DNA of 64,000 nucleotides, from NCBI RefSeq assembly GCF_000699445.3, contig NC_067201.1, positions 23,947,033 through 24,011,032 of the forward strand. The letters run 5' to 3'. Under the pieces are notes generated by a model that did not search any database, was not told the DNA's origin, and saw only the letters and a list, made by a program, of their open reading frames with translations. Below, one piece after another: positions 35,801-47,200 of the stretch; within the stretch, counting starts at the first letter, position 1, and every line of letters starts with the position of its first letter. The translations under genes and the position numbers were made by a program. Source of the DNA: Schistosoma haematobium. Its lineage: Eukaryota; Platyhelminthes; Trematoda; Strigeidida; Schistosomatidae.

Positions 35801-38800
35801 TATCTTGAAGAGCCTTGAACCATTGTCTAATTTCTCTTGGTTTCAATGATCCCTAGAATACAGAGAGAGAGTGAGAGAGAGAGAGAGAGAGGAGAGATTT
35901 GTCCCATTTGAAGTGTTCTTCTATGGTTACAAGTTTATAGTCGCTAGCAGGAACCTCTACTCACTCCTTTTATGTAGCAAAGGTATTTGATTGATCGTGT
36001 GAGGGTTTATCTAAAGGAAGTTGGGCTACCCATAATTCACACAAATAGGCTCCAGGATTCAGGTGAACGAATAGCAAAGGAATAAAGTTTCGATACTGGC
36101 TATCTTTGGAGTGAATCTCCTGAAGTGATCAAACGATTCTGTGAATTAAACCTCAATGTTAAATGATGACAAGAGTGGTTTCCTAAAAAATCACCTATTT
36201 CAACCTGGGTGTTTTATGGACAGTATAAATTGTTAACTGGATATGAAAACTGCTCTTTGAAGTGATTAAAGTAGAAGAGTCATGGATTTCACAGCTAGAC
36301 ACTATCCATCTTTGTTTATAAAGCTTGTGACGTAGGACAATATCGCGGCAGTCGGCACAGGATACACATATACCAACAAGAGACTAATCAATTAAACTCC
36401 TACATAACAATGGGAAGATACAAGTAAACATTACCAAGTGAATTTAAAATTCGCAACATTGCACAAGCAAATGACTACCTGAACTCAGTATGTGAGTGGA
36501 TAACGCGATGGTGTTTAAATCAAACACTGATAGATTTGAGTCCCATCAAATCCGAGATGCAGTCACACTCAGCTGACGAGTCTCAAATAGAACAAAACAT
36601 GCGTCCTGGATTCCACTGCTAGCCAATATCCGTTTCTGCTTACAATGCTTGTTAACGAAGGTAATATCGAGATGATTCGCACAAAATGCAAATATGCCAA
36701 TAAGAGACTAATAATCAATTGCAGTCTTAAACATCAATGAGACGATTTAAACAACCAATACAACGATGAATTCAACTTCAAATCACTATATAAGCTAGTG
36801 GCTATCTAGATTCATTAGCTAAGTGGATAACATGATGGTATTTGGAAAGTAAGGTACTGGATTCAAGTCCTGAAGTAAACGTAAACTATAGGATTCAAAT
36901 ATATCCAATAGATGAGTTTCAAATAGGATGAAACGCACATCTTGGATTCCACTGTTAGCCATCATCATCTCTGTATGTTAGGAATTACTGTTACAAATGA
37001 ATGGATTGGATAAATTCATTGAAATAAACAATAGATATTATAATGATTATCTTACAGGTTAATAAAAGAGCGCTTTCAAAATCTCCAGATGTTTCAGACG
37101 CTAATGAATCGACCAATGTTTTATCATATTTCTATGAATAAAATGAAAAAGCGAAATATTAACTGAATATTATTAAGGACAAAATAGATCCAGGTTTTCA
37201 ATGGTGGTCTAGTTTCAATTGACTCATGATCTCAACTGTTGAAATCACTACAATCTCCACAAAACCCCTTCTGATACTAATCAACATATGCTCACTATTG
37301 GCTGGCTTCAAGAGATATCTCCTGGAGTTCTATTGAGAAGCAGTGGCCAGTGGAGTTCAACCGGGTCAGTTGTGAGGTAGTAACTCACTGATGACAATGG
37401 TGGATGTGTCGCTCAATTTCGTGGATTAGTTAGAGTTAGACATTAACACCGTTGGATGCCGACCAGCTCAGTGGTCTAGTTGGTTAAGCGCCTGGTGCGA
37501 GACTGACACGTTCTGGGTTCGAATCTTGCGAGGAGGGGTCGTGGGTGCGCACTGCTGAGGAGTCTTGCAGTAGGACGAGACGGCCGTCCAGTGCTTCCAG
37601 GTTTTCCACGGTGGTCTAGCTACAATTGACTCATGATCTCAACTGTTGAGATCCTTATGAATTTGTAGCAGAACGTTTTTTTCAATATTCAATTAATATA
37701 CAATAACTTTTCATCTACAAAATCTGATTTGGTTTCAGTAACCGGTCAGTATTCAAGCCCATTACACAAACTGAATGATTTTTGTGACACATATGTATTT
37801 CAATAGTCGAATTCACGAGTTAAATCATGCTAGAACATCATGGAAAACCTAAAAGCACTGGACGGCCGTTTAGTTCTAGTATGGGACTCCTCAGCAGCGA
37901 TATTTCCTGGAGTTCTAGTCAGGAGCCGTGACCAGTGGAGTTTGACCGGATCTGTTGTGAGGTAGTTAGTCACTGAAGACAATGGTGGACGATACTGTAA
38001 CTTTGTGGATTGGTTGAAGTTAGACATTAACACAGATGGGTACCGACTCAGTGTTCTAGAAGTTAAGCGTTCGCGTGCCAGACCGACAGGTCCTGGGTTC
38101 AAGTCTCGCGAGGCAGGATCGTGGATGTGCACTGTTAAGGATTTCCACACCAGGACGAAACGGCTGTCCAGTGCTTCCAGGTTTTCAATGGTGATCTAGG
38201 TTCAAATGACCAATGTTTTATCATATTTCTATGAATAAAATGAAAAAACGAAACATCAACTGAATATTATTAAAGACAGAATAGATCCCTATGAATTTGT
38301 AGCAGAACTCATTTTTCATCTAGAAAACCTGATTTGGTTTCAGTAACCGGTCAGTATTCAAGCCCATTACACAAATTGAATGATTTATGTAACACATATG
38401 TATTTTAATTGTTGAATTCATTAGTTCATTGAAGCTAGAACATTATGGAAAACCTAAAAGCATTGGACGGTCGTTTCGTACTATTATAATACAGTTAGTA
38501 GATAACAGTCAATCAAATTCCAAGGCAAAAAAACAGGCTATTAGTCAATTCTAATAGTTCACTTTTCTTTAAGATACATATTGATGACACTACTCAGAAA
38601 GATTCACAGCTCAAAGACCACAGACACTACTTCCATTATCATATAAATACGAGTAAAGTTTTGACGTAAGTGAATACATATATATAAAGAATGTTGCATT
38701 GAGATAAGACAAACCTTTTCAAACAGACGAGCAACCTCTTGTAAATGCCAAACATTTCGACCGGTTACAATTCGAATGATAGCAGATTCATCAGTTCCTA

Positions 38801-41800
38801 GATGTCTACAGGAATCAATGAAAAACACAACTGATATTTAAGAAGATACATAAATAGAGAATTTAATAATTTGCCTAAGAAGAAAAACTGCTCTTATTAT
38901 TACATTTTATGGTTAAATCAAATCACTAACACCTTTACTTTGTCCATTCATACAATAAATAAACGTAATGAGATTTAACTGTTCGGGACGTTAGATACCC
39001 AGAACTCACTGAAGAAAAGACCTAATTTTGTCTTTTTATTCAGAAAATTTGAATTTCTTTGTTTCCGCGCCAAAGGTGCTCTTGTCACCTTCATGTCGCA
39101 TTTCACACTGGGAAATATCTTAGATGCTATTGGTCCAATGCGTCTTTTAGTATACTCTTTGGTAACTCTCCCCAAGGACGGTTTTGCACTGTATATATAC
39201 GTTTTTAATTGTATTTGTTGTTATCAGTCGTTTCTGTCTGATTTGCAGAATATACTTCCCATTCGTAGCTTGGACTTCTCCCTCTAGTTAGCGGAGCTGG
39301 GACGCATCAAATAGCTAGCTTACTGGTCTTGGTCACTGAGTCTTTGTTCTCGTTCTCAGATCAAGTGAATTTGTGTTAGCTTGAAACCTAACATTAACAT
39401 GTTATCAAATTTCAGTTAGTGTACTAAAAGGTTGGGTAAGTAGTAGGAAGTACCTATTCAACTATAGGATGAAGTCATATTTAGCTGACGAGGTTCAAAT
39501 AGGACGAAACGTGTATCCTGCTAGCCACTATAAAGAAAAATTTTCTAAGTTCTGGTGATACATCTTCATTCTTTTGATAAATTGATTGGGACTTATCACC
39601 GAGATATTCCATATCTATCAGGTAAGCAAGGATGGTTGTGACATTTAAGCGTTTGCTTGTGAAACGGAATATCCTCGACTTGATTCTCAGTTAGGATGTT
39701 GTACATAGACACTGATGAGGAGTCCCATGTTAGGGAGAAGCGGACATTCAAACTCTTTAGATCTCCAATATTTATTCAGGTAACAAATGTTTGTGATCCT
39801 GATGAAACCTACATCTAAGTTGACGTCTTAAATTCATCCATTATTCCTAATATTTTTGATACTTCGGATCCATTGGCCAGACAATATCGGCAACAACCTA
39901 CTGTGTGACAGAACAAACCAGATTCCGATGGAGGCAAAAGTCATGAAGAAATGTTGAAAGTGGATAGAATACACGTTGAGGAAATCACCTAACTGCGTCA
40001 CAAGGCATGTCCTCACTTTGAATTCCCAAAGCCAAAGGGAAAGAGGAAGACCAAAAGACACGTTACGCCGAGAAATGGACACAGACATGAGAAGAATGAA
40101 CAACAATTGAATAGAACTAGAAAGGAAGGCCTAGAGCAGAGTGAGTTTGAGAATGCTGATCGGCGACCAATGCTCCACTGGTAGTAACAGGCGTTAGTAA
40201 GTAAGAGTGGAATGTGATATAGTAATCCAAACGGAAACCTATAAATTATTGATACTTCAAGAACTTTATGCCTAAATAAACCCCATGATATTGGTAGATC
40301 GAAATTAATCTATGACTGAGAACAATTAACATTTACAGCAATATCAATCATTATATACATTTCCAAGTAATTGAAAACTACTTCTATAATATAATGAATA
40401 GGTTTGTGCTGATTGGTTCAATGAGAAATAGTTAGCCAATAAGATTGTTTCAACTAATCAGTTAACTAAAATGTTGATTTACACTTCAATCATTTCTTTC
40501 ATTAAGAATCAACTATCACAAATGAAAACAAACTTTTTATTGATTGAGATCATGAACAGATCAATGTTAGATCACTATTACAAAACCTGGAAGCACTGAA
40601 CGTGAATGTCTACTACTGAGGCATCCTATACTGAGACGAAACATTCGTTCAATGCTTCCAGGTTCTCTCAATTATGGTCTAACATTGATCCATTCATGAT
40701 CTTAATCAATTTTAAAGAAATATCTACTTACGCTTCACCAGCATCCCATAATGTTTCAACATCTTGTTCAACTTGATTCATATTCACTATACTTTTCAAT
40801 CCTTTTGTACTAATTTTTTCAACATCTTCATATGAAATTTCATCACGACTAGCTTGAAGTAATGCAACGACTAGATTTTGAAAATGTCCACTTAAATCAT
40901 TTTGAACATCACTTTCTAAAGTTCTTCTAGGATCTATTTTAAAAAGTATAATTTCATTTTTATTATTGAAAAAGACATCAGAATATTGTCATAACAACAA
41001 TACATAGTATAAGAAAGGGGTTTTGTGGAGATTGTAGTAATTTCAATAGTTGAGATTATGAGTCAGTTGAAGTTAGACAATCATGGAAAACTTGGAAGCG
41101 CTGCTGAGGAGTCCCGTAATAGGGAGAAACGGCCGTCCAGTGCTTCAAGGTTTTCCGTGGTGGTTTAGCTTCAATCGACTCATGATCTCAACTATTGAAA
41201 ATATATAGTATAATTATGTTGAAACAAATATCAATGTCTATTAATCTTCCCAACAGACTATGTTATTCAGTAATTTAACTAGATCCTTAATGAGAGCTCA
41301 AAGCACTGGACTCCCGTTTCATCCTAGGATGGGATCTTTGAAGCAGTGAGCATCCACTATCCCGTACGTGGCAATCAAAGGAAGGACTCTTGGTCTCGTG
41401 TGAACATTTAACCTCTAGACCACTGCGCCGGTATCCAAGGGTATTTATATATAACTTCAACTTATTCACGATATCGAGTACCCCTTATCCATTCCCTACT
41501 GTAAATAACTTCCAGTGAAAACAGACCTTAGTGTGGTTACTGATGAGGACCTTAAAACTATGAAACATCAACTGATATATCAGCACAAAAATTTGAACTT
41601 TATAAATGGGTTTTAAATAAGAACCCTGAACCAGACGTTATCTAAAAACAGGTTTACTTAAAGGAACAAAATAGGTAGTTAAGGCTAATCAACTATGAGT
41701 CGATAGGTGCCCGGGTATCAGTCGTAAAATCAAGGGCACAATGAAAAGAGGAAGATTTCTTTCAAGCCACATAATTCATAAAGCCTAACACTGTAACTAG

Positions 41801-44193
41801 TGAATAATTGACCAACTATGTAAACCAATTAGTTTCTTTTATAGATTTTCATAAAACAATGAGATCATCTTCTTCTGTTCGTTTTTCTATTAGGACTAAA
41901 TATGTGTCAAACTACTTACTATTACTCAGTAACATATCCATAAAACAGAAAAACCAAGATAATAATGAGTTTGAATTTGTAGGTTGTATTCTTAGCAAAT
42001 TGACTTCAGTGCAAGTACCATTGATAAATAGGTAAGATTGTACATTTGCTTCTTACTAGCGTAAGACTACTCAATAGTAAATACGAATGAAGTTCAGGTA
42101 ATACTCAGTGTATTCAAACGGTCTATCACTTAGCTGTGTTTTTTTAAACATATACCTCTAATTTCAATTGTTGAGATCTTGAGTCAATTGAAGCTAGACC
42201 ATCATGATAAACCTGGAAGCACTGGACGGTCGGTTTGCTTGTATCTTCCCACTGTTCATTAGGACTGCAATTAGTCAGTCTCTTGTGAGCATTATTTTCT
42301 AGAGTCATTAACGAGCATTGTTTTACTCACAGAATGTAAAACGTCGATCTGTTATGAGTTCCCTCTTGAGCTTCAGGAGATGATTTTGTACATGTTTTTA
42401 TCATCATTAGTTATCATTATCATTAATTCTTAACAAGCAGTTTGAACGCATTTTAATTGGCCTTATAACAACTATGTATATATATATACTCAAAGTTGTA
42501 ATCACGAACTGGTTTGCGCTCAGAAGTAATGAGTTTGAGCCTTAATGAGATATTGTAGATAGTCACATATTAAAGCGCACTGCTGAGGAGTCCCATACTA
42601 AGACAAATCTGAAGTTCAGTGTTTCCAGGTTTCCAATGGTGTCCTAGCTTACATCAACTCGTGAATTCAACTGTTAAAAATACTACAATCTTCACAAATC
42701 CCCATTCTCATAATTTTTATGTGCTCACTAGTGACTAAATTCAAGATGGATATACTGGAGTTCTAGTTAGAAGCCGTGATCAGTGGAGTCCAATCCGTGT
42801 CGGGAGTGAGAGAGTTATTCATCACAGACAATGGATGAAGGGATGTGCAAGTTCATTAATCGATTGAAGTTAGATATTAATAACATTAGATGCCGGTTCA
42901 GCGATCTAAATGTTAAGCGTTCACGCAGTATCGTGGATGCTCACCGCTGAGGAGTCTCATCAGTGCTCCACTGGTGGTCTAGCTTAGATAGACTCTTAAT
43001 TTCAACTATGAAAATACATATTCAAGCAAAAGAACTGTGCAGTGTTACATAGTTATCAACTGTTGTTAAGACTACTACTAATCAGTGTTATCATTGACAT
43101 GGATACTTAATCTTTTCTAATCAATTCATTATTGACAATGGAAACATTCAGTGTTATGTTAATTATACAATTAGACTTACCGCTGACTCCATAAGCCTTT
43201 AGGACTGAAAAAAATCAAATGCAAAAAAAACGTCATTCAAGATAAACGTTTTACCGCATTTTTAGAATTTATCAGTTAGGTGTGTTCCCATCCAGTTGTT
43301 GTATTTCTGATACATCTTGCTAATTGAACGCTAGATTCCGTTCTTAGACTCTTCTAGTAACCGTCAGGCTAAATCTACGTTTTTATGAATGAATATATAA
43401 CACGTTTTCTAATTGAATACGTGGATTTGGTTTCCTAAGTTCTTCTAGTAACCACCTCTCACATGTTAAATCTATCCACCAACATGAGCACAAGAGAAAA
43501 GGTGGGAAATATGGAAATATGCTTGACTCGAAAGGTACGTTTATGTACAGAAAATCTGAGGTTTTTATAGTATTCAGGATGTCTTTAGGTTTTCCGAAAG
43601 TTCTCGAATGCTACTAAACATAGTAGCAGTATGAGTAAACTATGCAATCAGAAACTTGATACGTGACTTTTCACTTTCTAAATGTTTCTGACAAAACTTC
43701 CAGTGAACATTGATTGGATAAGATGCTTCTCAGTGTTTTGAAAATTCTTTCCAGGGTTTTTTTCGAGGAGTTTTCGGGATCACCTCAACACTTTCATTGA
43801 TAATCAAATTTAATATTCATTGCTTAAAATACCGGACTATGGAATGTAGATAATAGTCTCAATTCAAGAAGACTTTTAAACTGACAAATTGATCAATCTA
43901 ATGTTGAATATATCAACAAACAGAAGACGTCCTAGCCATGTATTAATAACAATCGTTGTACTCCAGCTATATATGGACGTCAGAGTTTATCAAAGAAAAA
44001 AAACGTCACTGGATGTCAAGATAGTCTAAATAATCTTGGTCTCACTAAACAATATTCGGACTTCAACATTGAACAGTTAGAACAAAGAAAGAGTTATTAC
44101 TATGATTTGTGGTCCTTGAGTTTGAAAATGATAAGTAAACTCTCAGTACACGACTCCGACTGACTGCTTAAGTGAAAAGACTGAGAGTGAGAA

Positions 44194-44233
<40 letters not shown>

Positions 44234-47200
44234 AGGGGTTTTGTGGAATTCAACCGGGTCTGTTGTGAGATAGTAATTCACTGAAGACAATGGTGGATGT
44301 GTCATTCAATGTCGTGGATTAGTTGAAGTTAGACATGAACACTGGTCGATACCGACCAGCTCAGTGATCTAATGGCTAGGCGCTCGCACACGAGACTGAT
44401 AGGCCCTGGGTTCGAATCTCGCTAGGCGAGATCGTGGATGCACACTGCTGAGGAGTCCCACAGTAGGACGAAACGGCCGTCCAGTGCTTCCAGGTTTTCC
44501 ATGGTGGTCTAGCTTCAGTCGACTCATGATCTCAGCTATTAATATATATATATATATCCCTCAAAGAACTAATCCATCAATGATGCATGTCTCATTTGTT
44601 AGACATGAAAGTTATTTGTTGGCCAATCATGTGCGTTTATCATTTAGCGGTTAATGATTGATCCAACGTATCCAATTATCATTCTAAGACAAATCGCTGT
44701 TGTTTCAAATACTTTATTTTAGTCATGTAACTTCCAACTCTAATGCACTATATGATATTAGGAAATAATTGAAAAGATTTTGAGATGATGAAGAAGACTT
44801 GTAACTCAAGTGGATGATTTTGATGAAGTTTTGTTTTATGAGATGGATGGTAGAAGTTCTATCAGAAATTTGTGTTGATGAGATCGTTCAAAAGAACGAT
44901 GAAAGCTCCATGACCAAACTATCCAGGTGAGAGAACAAAACTCTATCAATTGAAAAGATTCCAGTAGGTATGAAGCTTAAAACAGTGGCAAGACATCTAA
45001 AGAGTCTAAATTTTGATAACTCTCAAGTATGCTTAGAAGGATGGAAAACAAGTTGAGAATATTGTATTATTAAGGTGTAAGATTACTGTACTTCAAAAGT
45101 GATTTCCTAGCCACTTGCTAATAACCATTGGCTAAATCTACATGAAAATTTGAACACAAAAGATATGATTCTGCATTTCTCAGATATTTCTGCTAAGATT
45201 CTATTCAACGTTAACTGGATAAAACATTCCTTGACATTTCTAAGTATTTAAAGATTTTGATGAGAGATACAATTGAGAATACTCCAACAAAATCTTTATA
45301 ATTGAGGTCATGAACCAATTGATATTAGACTACCATTCGAAACTTAGAAGTTATGGATGGCCGTTCCATCCAATTGTGACACTCTTCAACAATGCACATC
45401 CACGATCCTGCCTCACTAGATTCGAACCCAGAACCTATTGGTCTTGCATGCGAACATTGAACCTCTAGACTACTGAGCCAGTTGGTATCCAACAGTTTTT
45501 ATGTCAAACGTCAACGTTATTATAATACATTTTTTTTTACTATCTTAATTCAACAGACTACTTAAATCTACTTACCATATTGATATGCTTGTTTAATATT
45601 TTCAATTTCAGTATTAGTTGATGTACATAAAACTTCAATAATTGTTTCTTCATCAGTACCTGCACCATTAATTGCTTTATATAATGCACGTGCATTCACT
45701 ATATCTATATCAGTTAATAACATTTTAAGTAGTTTTTTAAAATGACCGCTTGTTTCACTAGATAATTCATCTATTAAATCCTATTTTAAAACAAAAAAAA
45801 TTGAAAAATATATTTATTAAATGTTTTATATAAACAATTGAAACATTGAATTATTTTTTGTTAAAACGATAAGAAGCGCGAAACTATAATTTATGAAAGA
45901 ACCAATCAGATTTAAGATAACAGGTGTTGGATTTTGGCGCGTAATTCATTCGGTTCAATAGCATTTTGGTAATATAGTTAATGTCAATTCATGATGTAAA
46001 TCCCTTCAAAAATCTAATTCCTAAACTTAACCATCAACTGTAAATCATAATTCTAGTTTCTCATTGTTAAGTGACGATAAACGTAATGAATGGTAATTTG
46101 GGGATTCTTTTGTTGTTAAATAACTAAACTATTCATATTGCAGAGGCTGAGATTGGTGTTCTGAACTTAACTGGCTGGGCTAGGCAGGAAGCAGAACCAA
46201 TCAGAAGTCTAGGCTGCTCGCACGTTGGTCGGATCGATAATCCACTGCTCTCCAATCGGAGGTCACAAGTTATAACACCCATACTGGTTTATAACCCTCA
46301 TTTGGTCTTATTTACTAGGCGAACATTCTAAAGGTCACTTAATTATAGTCTCATTACAAGAAGAGATCAGTTTTTTAGAGATTATAGTATTTTCATAATT
46401 GAATTGACAAGTCAGTTTAAAGTAAGATCATCAATGAACGTTTGGAATTACTGGAGTTTCATATTAGAACGAAACAATCATTCAGTGATGTCAAGTTTTC
46501 AGTAGTGATGTAACTTAGATTGACTTTTGAATTTAACTATGAAAATGCCTATAAGTTGCTTTTATAGTTCAGATAAATTTCTACGCTATAATAGAATTGA
46601 ATGCATTCGTTAAGAAACCCTTATACTAAGTTTCATATTTTTTTTATTAAAGTTGAATAATGGTCAGTATTGAGATGTAGGACGTGAGTTTCGCGGGACT
46701 CGAACTCAGGACCTTCTGTGACGTGTGCAAATGCTTAAATCTTTAGACCACTAAACATCAATCGGTCCATGATCTTGAGCAACTCTTCATTCATTGCCTC
46801 AGATGGATAACTGTCTCACACTCGATACGGATCGGAATCTACTGTTCAAGGAGTGCGGGATTGTCGATGAGCACTGTTGAAGAATTCCATATTAGGATGA
46901 AATGGCCGTCCAGTGCTTCCAGGTTTTCCATAGTGGTCTAGCTTCAATCGACTCATGATCTCAACCATTAAAATCAATATAATATCCACAAAAACCCCTT
47001 CTGATATTTTGATAATCCTACCTCTATATATGACCATTTACTTTGTTGTTATTTATTAGCTTCTTGTAATTGGTTTCAAGTCTTACTTGAACTATGAATC
47101 AACTAGTGAATACTATCATGTTGAACAGATTTCAGTTGATCAAGAATTTTTCAAACATACAATCACAATTTGATATTGGAATTAAGACCTAAATCACCAC

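Noticed and set aside
36290..36990. CRISPR array
   Set aside because: The repeats here are long (247-364 bp) with tRNA-like and ribozyme parts; there are no short repeats with unique spacers, and the DNA is eukaryotic.
44380..44440. Genuine tRNA gene at the tRNA-like segments of beta repeats
   Set aside because: A and B boxes are present, but there is no complete cloverleaf with acceptor stem pairing; they are Pol III-type parts of repeats.
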